Source: a virus
Direction: 5' to 3' (one strand)
Virus record (IMG/VR): IMGVR_UViG_3300033153_002016
Location: 1-43,327 of that record
DNA: 43,327 nt
Shown here in pieces: positions 25,517 to 34,445 of the stretch. The notes below the pieces were generated by a model. It was not told the origin of the DNA, ran no database searches, and saw nothing but the letters and a program-made list of their open reading frames with translations. The position numbers and the translations under genes are program-made. Numbering within the stretch: position 1 is the first letter of the stretch; every line of letters begins with the position of its first letter.

Positions 25517-25705
25517 CCTATACCTATATCTAACTGATAACTATTATCATTACTATTAACTATAGGGGGGTGGAAGCCTTTTTAATAATGGTGTCGGCGT
25601 CTATCCTAAAGACTCCTCCACATTTATCTAAACTTTTTCAGAAACAGCTATGCTACGACTCCGAAATATAACTTCTCTCTTAGAGCTGTATTCTAATTAC
25701 CTTCT

Positions 25706-25732
25706 TTGTCACACCTAGTTATATGTTATACT
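25706..25732 (+). promoter_or_regulatory. Rightward (virion block) promoter candidate
   Basis: TTGTCA (25706-25711) and TATACT (25727-25732) are 15 bases apart, with TGT directly before the -10 (extended form). It ends 50 bases before the terminase small subunit start. It is weaker than the leftward promoters, as expected for a late promoter that may need activation. No other good plus-strand promoter is evident ahead of the structural genes. Confidence 0.5.
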
Positions 25733-25782
25733 ATCTCTATACTGGAAATCTATAGAATATAAGAGAAGAGAGGAGCGCAGAA

Positions 25783-26325
25783 ATGAATGCAGAAGTTGCC
25801 GCAGTTATGAATATAACAGAAAGTCGTGCACTCTCATTATTAGGTAGCGGCATTCCAGCGGAGAATGTAGCTTCTGCACTAGGAGTCACAGCTTCCAGAA
25901 TCTCACAGCTTCTCTCCTCTAAAGTATTTGCAGATAAGGTAGCGACATTAAGATATGAAAACTTACAGAAACATAATACACGAGATAGCTCCTATGATTC
26001 TATAGAAGATAAGCTAATAGAGAAATTAGAGAAACAGATGCCTCTTATCATGCGACCTATGGAGACAGTTAAAGCATTACAGGCTATTAATGGAGCTAAG
26101 AGAAGAGGGCAGTCCTCTCCAGACCAGGTTGTAAATCAACAGAATATAGTAGCTCTTGTTCTCCCTAAAGCGATAGTGCAGAAGTTTACTACTAATATAG
26201 TGAATCAGGTAGTTAAAGCAGGAGAGCAGGAGTTAGTGACAATGCCCGCCGGAAATCTCTTAGAGACAACGGAGAAGAAGCTAGAACAGTTAGTTGAAGG
26301 TACAGTTGGTGGGTTAGATGTCTAG
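25783..26325 (+). CDS. terS: Terminase small subunit
   Basis: The 180-aa protein recognises phage DNA for packaging. The N-terminal helices (SRALSLLGSGIPAENVASAL, then GVTASRISQLL) form a helix-turn-helix of the kind found in small terminases. A central helical oligomerisation region follows, and the C-terminus is Lys/Glu-rich. ATG 25783 follows a purine-rich stretch with GAGGAG. It is the first gene of the rightward block, one gene before the large subunit, the standard place. Identification rests on the motif plus position. Confidence 0.8.
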   Translation: MNAEVAAVMNITESRALSLLGSGIPAENVASALGVTASRISQLLSSKVFADKVATLRYENLQKHNTRDSSYDSIEDKLIEKLEKQMPLIMRPMETVKALQAINGAKRRGQSSPDQVVNQQNIVALVLPKAIVQKFTTNIVNQVVKAGEQELVTMPAGNLLETTEKKLEQLVEGTVGGLDV

Positions 26326-26533
26326 TATGTCTGTCCAGCTACCGTCAGCGGTCACCTCACCTGTGGAGAAAACTATCTATCTCTCTGGTAGGTATATCTC
26401 CGCCTCTCAGAAACCTCATGTAGAAGCTGATATAGCATCTGCGAGAAAGGTATTAGAGAGATTGATGGTTTCTTATAGTGGAGATGAGGTCTCTTCTATT
26501 AAAGAGATAGTTAGAGAGATAGCTTGTGAGTAA
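26318..26533 (+). CDS. Small protein between terminase genes
   Basis: The 71-aa protein overlaps the end of the small terminase gene by eight bases and the start of the large terminase gene by eight bases. It has a basic, Tyr/Ser-rich middle (KTIYLSGRYISASQK) and a helical C-terminus (ARKVLERLMVSYSG to IKEIVREIA). It is not recognised. The tight overlaps indicate a real, coupled gene, perhaps a packaging accessory. Confidence 0.5.
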   Translation: MSSMSVQLPSAVTSPVEKTIYLSGRYISASQKPHVEADIASARKVLERLMVSYSGDEVSSIKEIVREIACE

Positions 26534-28154
26534 TATCACCTTAGAGTCTCTAGGAGTTACTAAGAAAGAGAAGAAAGCTAGGAGTATAGATGATAGGTTT
26601 CGCCCGAAGTCTATTCTCCCAGAGAGTCCTGTATCCTTCTCAGATTTAGAAGATGGGCCGATGATAGATGGGTCAGCGCCAGCGGATATACAGGAGATTG
26701 GAGCTTCCCTAGAAGAAATCAGCTCCCTAGCTAAGCAAGACTTAGATTTTCTAGCTGCTCTTATCATGCCTCTTATATTTGAATTTGAGTTTCCTCCTGT
26801 ATTTAAGTCTGTATGGGAGTGGCTGCTAGGGTATGTAGCTGCCCCGCGAACTTTCCCTCAGTTAGCATTAGGTCTCCCTAGGGGCTTTGGTAAGACTACT
26901 CTCTTAAAGATATTTGTAGTCTATTGTATCCTATTCACTAATAAGAAGTTCATTCTAGTAGTGGCAGCGACAGCTAAACTAGCGGAAAACATTATAGCTG
27001 ATGTTGTAGATATGCTAGAGGAACCTAATATTAAGAGAGCATTTGGAGACTGGAATCTAGGAGTGGAGAAAGACACTCAGAGCTTAAAGAAGTTCGGCTT
27101 CAGAGGACGAAACATTACTCTAGCTGCAATCGGTGCGGAAGGTTCTCTCCGAGGTTTGAATATTAAGAACACTAGACCTGACATCATGGTATTTGAAGAT
27201 GTACAGTCTAGGGAGTGTGCAGACTCAGAGGTACAATCCACTTCATTAGAGAACTGGATGGTAGGCACAGCTATGAAAGCTAAATCTCCTCACGGCTGTA
27301 TGTTCCTATTCATAGGTAATATGTACCCTACTAAGCACTCTATTCTTAGAAAGCTGAAGACTAATCCTAAGTGGGTTAAGTTTATAGCAGGTGGCATCCT
27401 AGCAGATGGTACATCTCTCTGGGAAGATTTACAGCCTATAGCTCAGCTAAGAAATGAATTCGAGAATGACTTAGCTATGGGTAAGCCAGAAATCTTCTAC
27501 GCAGAGGTATTAAATGATGAAAATGCTTCCGCTAATAATCTAATAGACCTCTCTAAGCTACCTGATGTACCTTATATGGAAGGTGATATAGCAGGAGGTA
27601 ACTTCATAGTTATAGATCCATCAAATGATAAGATTAATTCAGATGCTGTATCTATAGGTTACTGTGAGATACATGATGCGTCACCGATTCTTATGGAGAT
27701 AGAAGAGGGTAGATTCTCTCCAGGGGAGACGATTCGCAAGGCTCTCACATTAGCACTCACTCATAACTGTAGGCTCATAGCTTGTGAAGCTAATGCGTAT
27801 CAATACTCTCTCTTATATTGGTTCGACTTCATCTGTCAGCAGATGGGGATTATAGGTATAGAAGCAGTTCCAGTATACTCAGGCGCTCGCTCTAAGAATG
27901 CTAGAATCTTAGATGTATTTAAATCTTATGCAGCTGGAGAGTTATATGTACACGATGATGCTAAAGCTGCCGTGCACCTACAGATTACAGGATTCAATCC
28001 ATTACGTAGAGATAATACAGATGGTCTGTTAGATTTACTTACATACATGCCACGTATTGTGGAGGAGTTCGGTGAGTTTGTTATAGCGAGTAATATAATA
28101 GAGTCACAGGAATTTGATGCACTAGAAGTACCAGATTTTAATTCAGCTTTTTAA
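26526..28154 (+). CDS. terL: Terminase large subunit
   Basis: The 542-aa ATP-driven packaging motor and nuclease starts at GTG 26526. The ATPase domain has Walker A GLPRGFGKTTL (116-126) and Walker B PDIMVFED (218-225, with E224 as catalytic acid). The nuclease domain follows, with FIVIDPSNDKINSDAVSIG (D364 and D373 as metal ligands). Length is typical. It acts at the portal vertex with the small subunit and pumps DNA into the prohead. The exact 114-base overlap inside a gene suggests permuted ends and so headful packaging, which this protein would carry out. Confidence 0.93.
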   Translation: MSNITLESLGVTKKEKKARSIDDRFRPKSILPESPVSFSDLEDGPMIDGSAPADIQEIGASLEEISSLAKQDLDFLAALIMPLIFEFEFPPVFKSVWEWLLGYVAAPRTFPQLALGLPRGFGKTTLLKIFVVYCILFTNKKFILVVAATAKLAENIIADVVDMLEEPNIKRAFGDWNLGVEKDTQSLKKFGFRGRNITLAAIGAEGSLRGLNIKNTRPDIMVFEDVQSRECADSEVQSTSLENWMVGTAMKAKSPHGCMFLFIGNMYPTKHSILRKLKTNPKWVKFIAGGILADGTSLWEDLQPIAQLRNEFENDLAMGKPEIFYAEVLNDENASANNLIDLSKLPDVPYMEGDIAGGNFIVIDPSNDKINSDAVSIGYCEIHDASPILMEIEEGRFSPGETIRKALTLALTHNCRLIACEANAYQYSLLYWFDFICQQMGIIGIEAVPVYSGARSKNARILDVFKSYAAGELYVHDDAKAAVHLQITGFNPLRRDNTDGLLDLLTYMPRIVEEFGEFVIASNIIESQEFDALEVPDFNSAF

Positions 28155-28182
28155 TTTACACCTTATATCCGAGGAACAGAAC

Positions 28183-30216
28183 ATGGCAGCAGCTACATCA
28201 GTACCATTAACTAAGCGCTCACAAGAATCCTTTATAGTTTACTATAAGCAAGCTATGGACTTACAGACGCAAGCTCGCAGTTCTCTTCGCTCTCGTATGG
28301 AGGAGTTAGATAAGAACTATCAGCGAGAGTTAGATGCTAAAGAGGAGCATGTAAGAGCTAAGGCAGCTAATAAAGCAGGCGACACTGATAGATTTCAAAA
28401 TATAACTGTACCTGTAATCATGCCTCAGGTAGAGTCAGCTGCCACCTATCAGGCTTCAGTCTTCCTTACAGGTTATCCTCTTTTCGGTGTGGTTGCGTCA
28501 CCTCAGTTTATAGATGAAGCTGTTCAGATGGAGACAGTTATAGATGAGCAGTCTGTAAGAGGGGGCTGGACACGAGACTTGCTAATGCATTTCAGAGATG
28601 GATTTAAGTATAACTTCGCTCCACTTGAAGTCAGCTGGCTCCAAGAGGTAACTTCCACCGTAGAAACTGACCTTACTAAAAATCTGACAGAAGGTATACC
28701 TAAGGAAGTTCTGTGGGCAGGTAATAATGTCAAGCGTTTAGACCCTTATAACACTTTTGTAGACCCTAGAGTTGACCCTACAGCTGTACATGCAGACGGT
28801 GAGTTCGCAGGTTACACTGAATTCATGACACGGATTAAGCTTAAAGCTTTCATAGCTTCTCTACCTGACCAGATTATAGCTAACATACAGCCTGCATTTG
28901 CTTCTGGGTTAGGTTCCTCCAGTGGAGGTGGAGTATCTTCAGAAGATTCTAGAGGCTATTACACTCCTCAGATTAATCCAGATGTTAACCCAGAAGACAA
29001 TAAGGATGGAACTAACTGGCTAGCTTGGGCAGGTATGTCCACTACCAGAAACACCAATATGGATTATAAGGATACATATGAAGTTACTACCTTATACTGT
29101 AGAGTACTTCCAGCGGAATTCTCCCTTAAGGTTCCTAATCGTAATATACCACAGGTCTATAAGCTTATCATAGTGAATCATGAGCATATAGTATACTGTG
29201 AGAGACAGACTAATGTGCATAACTCTATTCCTATCTTAATAGGACAGCCATTAGAAGACGGTCTAGGTTATCAGACTAAGTCTCTAGCTAAGAATGCGCA
29301 ACCTTTTCAAGAGGTGACTTCTGCGTATATGAATTCTATCATACACTCGCGCCGGAGAGCTATCTCAGATAGAGTTCTGTATGACCCTTCTCGTATATCT
29401 TCAGCTCACATTAACTCTGCGAATCCTTCAGCTAAGATACCAGTTCGGCCCGCAGCGTTTGGTAAGAATATAGCGGAGTCTGTATATCAGTTCCCTTACA
29501 GAGAAGACCAAGCGGCAGCTTCCATGCAGCAGATACAAGTCTTACTCGGTCTAGCTAATAACCTCTCAGGTCAGAATCAGGCGTCTCAGGGGCAGTTTGT
29601 TAAAGGTAATAAGACTCTTCATGAGTTTGAATCAGTGATGCAGAACGCTAACGGTAGAGACCAGATGGCAGCTATGCTACTAGAAGTACAGATATTCACT
29701 CCGCTGAAGCATATACTTAAGCTTAATATCTTACAGTATCAGGGAGGTACTTCTATCTATAATAGAGATAAGGAGATAGCTGTAGAGATTGACCCTATTG
29801 CTCTGAGAAAAGCTGTTATAGAATTTAAAGTGTCTGATGGACTTATACCTTCCTCTAAGCTTATCAATGGAGATACCCTAGCGACAGCGATACAAGTCAT
29901 AGGTTCATCTCCTGCTATCTCTGCAGGTTACAATATAGCTCCTATGTTCTCCTACCTGATGAAAACTCAGGGAGCTAAACTGACATCCTTCGAGAAGTCT
30001 CCTGAGCAGATGGCGTATGAACAAGCTGTAGGAGCATGGCAGCAGGCAGTAGCTGGAGCGTTAGAGAAGGGAGAAGTTGACCCTAAGAGCTTACCTTCAC
30101 AGCCTTTACCTGAACAGTATGGTTATACACCTGGCGGAGATAAGCAAGTACCCCGCGGACAGGAGGGAGCAGGAACAGCACAGAAGCCTACAGCGCCAGC
30201 GACACCTGCACGGTAG
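28183..30216 (+). CDS. Portal protein
   Basis: The 677-aa protein follows the large terminase with GAGGAAC before ATG 28183. Size, position and layout match podovirus portals: an N-terminal helical region (from SQESFIVYYKQAMDLQTQ), a mixed centre with RLDPYNTFVDPRVDP, typical of portals of this group, HSRRRAISDRVLYDP, and a C-terminal helical region ending in a Pro/Gln/Gly-rich tail. It forms the dodecameric channel for DNA. A non-coding, probably structured stretch follows at 30217-30443. Confidence 0.85.
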   Translation: MAAATSVPLTKRSQESFIVYYKQAMDLQTQARSSLRSRMEELDKNYQRELDAKEEHVRAKAANKAGDTDRFQNITVPVIMPQVESAATYQASVFLTGYPLFGVVASPQFIDEAVQMETVIDEQSVRGGWTRDLLMHFRDGFKYNFAPLEVSWLQEVTSTVETDLTKNLTEGIPKEVLWAGNNVKRLDPYNTFVDPRVDPTAVHADGEFAGYTEFMTRIKLKAFIASLPDQIIANIQPAFASGLGSSSGGGVSSEDSRGYYTPQINPDVNPEDNKDGTNWLAWAGMSTTRNTNMDYKDTYEVTTLYCRVLPAEFSLKVPNRNIPQVYKLIIVNHEHIVYCERQTNVHNSIPILIGQPLEDGLGYQTKSLAKNAQPFQEVTSAYMNSIIHSRRRAISDRVLYDPSRISSAHINSANPSAKIPVRPAAFGKNIAESVYQFPYREDQAAASMQQIQVLLGLANNLSGQNQASQGQFVKGNKTLHEFESVMQNANGRDQMAAMLLEVQIFTPLKHILKLNILQYQGGTSIYNRDKEIAVEIDPIALRKAVIEFKVSDGLIPSSKLINGDTLATAIQVIGSSPAISAGYNIAPMFSYLMKTQGAKLTSFEKSPEQMAYEQAVGAWQQAVAGALEKGEVDPKSLPSQPLPEQYGYTPGGDKQVPRGQEGAGTAQKPTAPATPAR

Positions 30217-30443
30217 AATCATATCAGCGGGCATTGACACCTAGGAAGCTCGTAGTAGTTGACCGCGTGAACCGCTAACCACGAAACAGGAGTGATAGTG
30301 TCATAGGTTTTTCGTCGATTCCTAGCGAGGCACGAGTGGATGAGACTAAAAGACTTGACACGTCAACGACGCGTGGTAAGCTGTGAAGCGGTTAATACGA
30401 AGAGCTGACGGAATTATTTACATCTATATAAGAGAATCATACA
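30217..30443 (+). ncRNA. Candidate structured RNA between portal and next gene
   Basis: This 227-base gap is long for a block in which genes otherwise nearly touch. GC is 95 of 190 over 30221-30410, higher than its surroundings. No frame codes for more than about 22 residues. Perfect plus-strand pairings include 30235-30240 with 30298-30303, 30241-30247 with 30319-30325, 30270-30276 with 30387-30393, 30258-30263 with 30362-30367, and an 8-of-9 hairpin 30354-30362 with 30372-30380. 30224-30228 can close with 30404-30408. Several cross each other, so pseudoknots or alternative folds are implied. I could not match it to tmRNA, RNase P, group I introns or hammerhead ribozymes. Confidence 0.5.
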
Positions 30444-30728
30444 ATGGCAACTATTATACCTAATGCATTTACATCCTATCAACTAACAGAAGAGGAGCAA
30501 CTCCAAGGACAGATACTAACACTACAACAAACACAAGTACTACAAAATGAAAGAGCTAGATTAGCAGAAGAGAAATTACTTCTAGCTATCGACCCTAATG
30601 ATACCTTAGCATCAGCTCAAGAGGAAGCCTATAAGATAGGGCAACTTGAGCTTATAGCTTGGATATTAGAGTGCTCAGATGCAGCTAATGTTGCATTAAA
30701 TAACCCAGAAATTAACACCGAAATCTAA
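30444..30728 (+). CDS. Small virion-block protein
   Basis: The 94-aa protein is Gln/Leu/Glu-rich and almost entirely helical (QGQILTLQQTQVLQNERARL), predicting a coiled coil. It starts at ATG 30444 behind AGAGAA and lies just before the scaffold. It is not recognised by function. A head-assembly helper or minor virion protein fits its place. Confidence 0.5.
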   Translation: MATIIPNAFTSYQLTEEEQLQGQILTLQQTQVLQNERARLAEEKLLLAIDPNDTLASAQEEAYKIGQLELIAWILECSDAANVALNNPEINTEI

Positions 30729-30741
30729 GAGGATTTACACA

Positions 30742-31497
30742 ATGTCTATGTTTAACTTATTTGGCTCTAATCCAGCGTCAGCGCCAGCAACTACACCAGC
30801 AACTCCTGTAGCAGCAGCTCCAGCACAGAATCCTACAGCGGAGCCAGGTAATATGCCTGCTGCTGGAGACCCTAATGCACAAGCTCCTACTGGAGATACA
30901 CCAGCTCCTGCAGCTACACCTGTAAAAGATGATAATTCCCCTCTTGCTGAGTTTACAGACTTATGGGATACTGTACCTAATAAAGCAGAAGGAGACACTC
31001 CTCCAGCGCAACTAGACCCAACTAAGTTAAAAGAAGTAATAGCTAAGGCAGATTTTTCTGCTGTTATTACTCCTGAGAACTTAGCTGCAATCACTGCTGG
31101 TGGAGACGATGCAACCAAGGCTTTCTCTTCTTCTATGAATCAAGTAGCTCAGCAAGTAATGAATCAATCACTTCTCGCCTCTAATAAAATGATAGAGCAA
31201 GCAGTAGATAAAGTTAATTCAGCTTGGGAATCTAAGCTACCTCAGTTACTTAAAAAACAGAGCCTTAATGAAAGCTTAGTAAGTTCAGACCCCTTATTTA
31301 AAAATCCTGCCATTAAACCTATTATGGAAGCAACGCAACAGCAATTAGCTTCTAAATACCCTAACGCTACTGTAGCAGAACTAGCCACAATGACTCAAGA
31401 TTATATTAAAGCTATGGGAGAAGCTTTTGCTCCTAAGCCAGCTGCTAAAGAAGGCGGCACCACTCCTGAGACTGACTGGGATATGTTTATGCAATAA
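30742..31497 (+). CDS. Scaffolding protein
   Basis: The 251-aa protein has the typical scaffold make-up. The first 65 residues are Ala/Pro/Thr-rich and disordered, followed by an acidic, helical region (NQVAQQVMNQSLLASNKMIE, LKKQSLNESLVSSDPLFKNP) and a short C-terminus (DWDMFMQ) that could contact the capsid protein. It lies between the portal and the major capsid protein. It would guide prohead assembly and leave before DNA filling. Identification is by composition and order. Confidence 0.75.
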   Translation: MSMFNLFGSNPASAPATTPATPVAAAPAQNPTAEPGNMPAAGDPNAQAPTGDTPAPAATPVKDDNSPLAEFTDLWDTVPNKAEGDTPPAQLDPTKLKEVIAKADFSAVITPENLAAITAGGDDATKAFSSSMNQVAQQVMNQSLLASNKMIEQAVDKVNSAWESKLPQLLKKQSLNESLVSSDPLFKNPAIKPIMEATQQQLASKYPNATVAELATMTQDYIKAMGEAFAPKPAAKEGGTTPETDWDMFMQ

Positions 31498-31558
31498 GGC
31501 AGTAACACAGCATACAGCTATAACCTTAACTTTTTATTCTTATTTAGGAGATTTTATT

Positions 31559-31981
31559 ATGGGATTTTTACGTCCAGAAGCTTCACCAGATGGTAAGCTA
31601 CCACAACCATTACGAGTAGGAGCTGGCTTATTAGCTAACTTCGCTATTGATAACCGTGCAGCAGAGACAGATGAAACATTAGATTTATCTGATATCTCTG
31701 GTGGTATGATTCATCAAGGAGTTACACTTACAAGTGATGTAACTTACACCTTACCTACAGCTGCCGATATTGCCGCCGCTCCAGGATTTGATGCTATGGA
31801 TGTAGGCGATGCTTACAGCTTCATAGTTAATAACTCTCAGGTAGGTGCCTTTGATGTTGAAATTGCCGTAGGTGCAGGTATCACAGCAGTTGGTGCTAAT
31901 AACACCTTATCTACTCCTCCACAATCTAGCCGTATTTACACTCTTGTAAAGACTGCTGCAGCTACATTTGATTTATACTAG
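31559..31981 (+). CDS. Probable head decoration protein
   Basis: The 140-aa protein starts at ATG 31559 after TAGGAG (an upstream TTG in the same frame lies inside the scaffold gene and is not used). It is beta-rich, with GMIHQGVTLTSDVTYTLPTA and the end SSRIYTLVKTAAATFDLY. All four arginine codons are CGN and isoleucine is mostly ATT or ATC, as in the next gene (capsid protein) but unlike most of the genome. This indicates very high expression. Position between scaffold and capsid and codon use both fit a decoration or cement protein. Confidence 0.6.
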   Translation: MGFLRPEASPDGKLPQPLRVGAGLLANFAIDNRAAETDETLDLSDISGGMIHQGVTLTSDVTYTLPTAADIAAAPGFDAMDVGDAYSFIVNNSQVGAFDVEIAVGAGITAVGANNTLSTPPQSSRIYTLVKTAAATFDLY

Positions 31982-32044
31982 ACTCTTAGCTTAACAGCTA
32001 TCAGCAAGTAAGAATCTTATAACTTATTATAAAGGTAATTTATT

Positions 32045-33265
32045 ATGACTACTGGTGTATTTAATACAGGCCAATTTACGCAAGATTTAGCTAAGAAGTC
32101 TTTTGCTTCTATGATTACGCGTCTAATGCCTAACGGTTCAGCTCCGCTGTTCGGTTTAACTTCCATGCTATCTTCTGAAACTGCGGTTGCAGTAGAGCAC
32201 GGGTTCTTCACTAAAACTATGCTGTTCCCTGAGATGACTATGACAGCTATCTCTCTAGCAGCTTCTGGTACTATGCTGGTAGCATCTACTACTAACATCT
32301 TGCCTAATATGATTATGCGAGTGAACTCTACAGGAGAGAATGTCATTGTTAACGCAGTGATTTCTGCTACTGAGATTCAGGTTACTCGTGGAGTAGGTAC
32401 GGTAGCTGCAGCGGATACTCTTATAGATGACGTGTTATATCAAGTAGGTAATGCCTACGAAGAGTCTAGCACTCGTCCTAATGCACAGAATGTTATTCCT
32501 GTACGCATCACTAACCTTACTCAGATTTTCCGTAACACTTGGGCTATCTCTGGTTCTGCTGAAGCTACTCAGGTTATTGCAGGGGACTCTAACGTAGCTG
32601 AGAATCGTCAAGATTGTGCAGCGTTCCATGCAGCGGACATTGAGAAAGCTTTATTCTTCGGTCAGAAGTCTAGCGGAACTCGTAATGGTCAGCCTTTCCG
32701 TACGATGGATGGTCTTATTTCTATTGTAAGTAATGCCAGTTACTATCCACCAAGTTACAGCGGTGCGGTTAATGTAACTACTGCTGGTGCGACTACTACC
32801 TGGACTCAGTTAGAAGCTGCTTTAGATCCTGTATTCGACCAGGCTACAGACCCTAAAGGTGCCAATGAGCGTGTTATGTTTGTAGGCGGTGCAGCTAAGC
32901 GAGTGCTTAATAACATTGGACGCTTAAATGGTACGTATCAGCTGGTAGATGGGCAGACTAACTGGGGTTTACAGTTCTCTACTCTTACTACTGCTCGTGG
33001 TAAGTTCCGTCTGATTGAGCATCCTTTGCTTAATACTAACACCAGCTGGGCTAAGATGGCTGTTCCAGTTGACCTTAACACTTTCCGTTTAGCTTATCTT
33101 GGTAACCGTAAGACTAAGAACAAAGAGTTCAATATGTCAGGTGAGCCAGCAGATAACGGTATTGATGCAGTAGGTGGAACGCTTACTACAGAATGTACTG
33201 CTGTTATTAAGAACCCGCCAGCTAACGCTGTTATCTATAACCTTACTGCAGCAGCTGTAGGTTAA
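32045..33265 (+). CDS. Major capsid protein, SU10-like (DUF5309 type)
   Basis: The 406-aa protein lies after the scaffold and before a terminator. The middle (QNVIPVRITNLTQIFRNTWA, ISGSAEATQV, NRQDCAAFHAADIEKALFFG) matches the SU10-like family of HK97-fold capsid proteins. All 16 arginine codons are CGN (12 CGT), with no AGA or AGG, in sharp contrast to neighbours, consistent with the most abundant virion protein. ATG 32045 has AAAGGTAA upstream. No signal for a fused protease or N-terminal cleavage domain is seen. Confidence 0.85.
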   Translation: MTTGVFNTGQFTQDLAKKSFASMITRLMPNGSAPLFGLTSMLSSETAVAVEHGFFTKTMLFPEMTMTAISLAASGTMLVASTTNILPNMIMRVNSTGENVIVNAVISATEIQVTRGVGTVAAADTLIDDVLYQVGNAYEESSTRPNAQNVIPVRITNLTQIFRNTWAISGSAEATQVIAGDSNVAENRQDCAAFHAADIEKALFFGQKSSGTRNGQPFRTMDGLISIVSNASYYPPSYSGAVNVTTAGATTTWTQLEAALDPVFDQATDPKGANERVMFVGGAAKRVLNNIGRLNGTYQLVDGQTNWGLQFSTLTTARGKFRLIEHPLLNTNTSWAKMAVPVDLNTFRLAYLGNRKTKNKEFNMSGEPADNGIDAVGGTLTTECTAVIKNPPANAVIYNLTAAAVG

Positions 33266-33297
33266 AAGCCTTAAACCCTTAGTTTAAAACTAAACCC

Positions 33298-33333
33298 AAA
33301 AGAACCTATTGTTTAACGCCTCTAGGTTCTTTT
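33298..33333 (+). terminator. Rho-independent terminator after the capsid gene
   Basis: AAAAGAACCTA (33298-33308) and TAGGTTCTTTT (33323-33333) form a perfect 11-bp stem with a 14-base loop, with the T-rich end following. It lies 32 bases after the capsid stop. It likely reduces read-through so that the capsid gene is expressed more than the tail genes, comparable in place to the T7 terminator after gene 10. Confidence 0.75.
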
Positions 33334-33359
33334 ATCTATCTAAACCTTGGAGTATTAAA

Positions 33360-33812
33360 ATGAGCATTGATATCGCAGCTTTACGAAATAAGAAGCAAGC
33401 TACTGAAGAACAGAAAGCACCAGTAGGACAGAAAGAACAGAAAGTAATAAAGCAAGAAAAAGTATTTAACATATATAAGTCCACCATGCGTAACCATAAA
33501 CTTATACGTCAGGATGGTAAAGCTATCCACGTAATTAATGGTGAGCTTGTCACAGCAGATAAGAAAGATATCGAATATCTTGATGCTGAAATAGAGGCAG
33601 GGTTTCCTTACCTGAAACCAGCTGAACAAATTACATCTACCGAGCTTGACCCTATGGCTTCTCTTAGAGCTAAGATGAAAGATGAAGCCAGACTGGAACT
33701 ACTAGCGGAACAGGTAAAAGCAGATAAGGATATGGGATTCAGTAAAAGTAAAGTTATCCCAGCCTCTACAGTAGATTTAACTGCTGTATCTGGTGAGTCT
33801 ACCAGTAAGTAA
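33360..33812 (+). CDS. Head-tail region protein
   Basis: The 150-aa protein starts at ATG 33360, with TTGGAG upstream and inside the transcript beyond the terminator. The first 35 residues are Lys/Gln/Glu-rich. The middle part (NHKLIRQDGKAIHVINGELV, TADKKDIEYLDAEIEAG) has the pattern of small phage head-tail proteins that combine a short beta section with a Thr-Asp-Lys helix cap. The C-terminus is Lys-rich. The exact role is unknown. Confidence 0.5.
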   Translation: MSIDIAALRNKKQATEEQKAPVGQKEQKVIKQEKVFNIYKSTMRNHKLIRQDGKAIHVINGELVTADKKDIEYLDAEIEAGFPYLKPAEQITSTELDPMASLRAKMKDEARLELLAEQVKADKDMGFSKSKVIPASTVDLTAVSGESTSK

Positions 33813-33837
33813 AGTAAAATAAGCGGAGAGAGTAGCA

Positions 33838-34428
33838 ATGACATTTGCAGAATTATTAGCAGAAGTATACACCTTAACTAATAGACCTGACCTAGTAGCA
33901 GAAACTAAATCTGCAGTTAAGGCTGCTACACTTAAAGCTCATATGACAGATTTCTATTCTAAAGATATCTTTGAGACAGGTGTAGAATTCTTACATCCTA
34001 ATTACAGGCAGTCTTTAGATGTCATCTCACTTATACCTAATTTCCGTACAATAAAATATATAAGACGTGTAGAAGATGAGTTTGATGATGCAGGTACATT
34101 CTTAGATATTATCTCTCCAGATGAGTTATTAGATTCATATGGATTAGGTAGAAAAGATATAGCTTATATAGCTGGTAGGATGCTAGAGATACGAGCATCT
34201 GTGGAGTTTTCTAAAGCTCTCGCTGGTTGTTATGTATTACCTATAGTTACTGAGGATGGTTATTCTTCCTGGGTAGCTAGCTTATATCCTCACGCTATTA
34301 TTAAGGAAGCTACTAGAGTGATATTTAAAACTATTGGGTATGACGAGCAGTCAGCTACATACGAAAGACTTGTAGCAGAAGAATATGTATTACTTAAAGC
34401 ATCTGCTGTTACCGACATTGGATATTAA
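33838..34428 (+). CDS. Head-tail adaptor (tail tubular A-like)
   Basis: The 196-aa protein has the size and helical make-up of podovirus adaptors (T7 gp11, P22 gp4): FAELLAEVYTLTNRPDL at the start, the segment PNFRTIKYIRRVED, and a C-terminal helix HAIIKEATRVIFKTIGYDEQ. It would form the ring under the portal that joins the tail nozzle. Position before the tailspike supports this. ATG 33838 has GGAGAG upstream. Confidence 0.7.
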   Translation: MTFAELLAEVYTLTNRPDLVAETKSAVKAATLKAHMTDFYSKDIFETGVEFLHPNYRQSLDVISLIPNFRTIKYIRRVEDEFDDAGTFLDIISPDELLDSYGLGRKDIAYIAGRMLEIRASVEFSKALAGCYVLPIVTEDGYSSWVASLYPHAIIKEATRVIFKTIGYDEQSATYERLVAEEYVLLKASAVTDIGY

Positions 34429-34445
34429 AATTATAGGAGAGCTAC

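Noticed and set aside
30340-30408. 22-codon frame inside the candidate RNA
   Set aside because: It is short, has no ribosome site, and lies in bases that also form the best hairpin. The basic peptide looks random.
30217-30443. Group I intron or hammerhead ribozyme at the portal-downstream gap
   Set aside because: A GAGACTA segment resembles the group I R element, but there is no pairing TAGTC partner. A GAAA occurs, but no CUGANGA core is suitably placed. It also interrupts no gene.
30735-31118. Minus-strand open frame of 127 codons opposite the scaffold gene
   Set aside because: It arises from the repetitive Ala/Pro/Thr codons of the scaffold N-terminus, with Gly/Ala low-complexity translation and no start signal.
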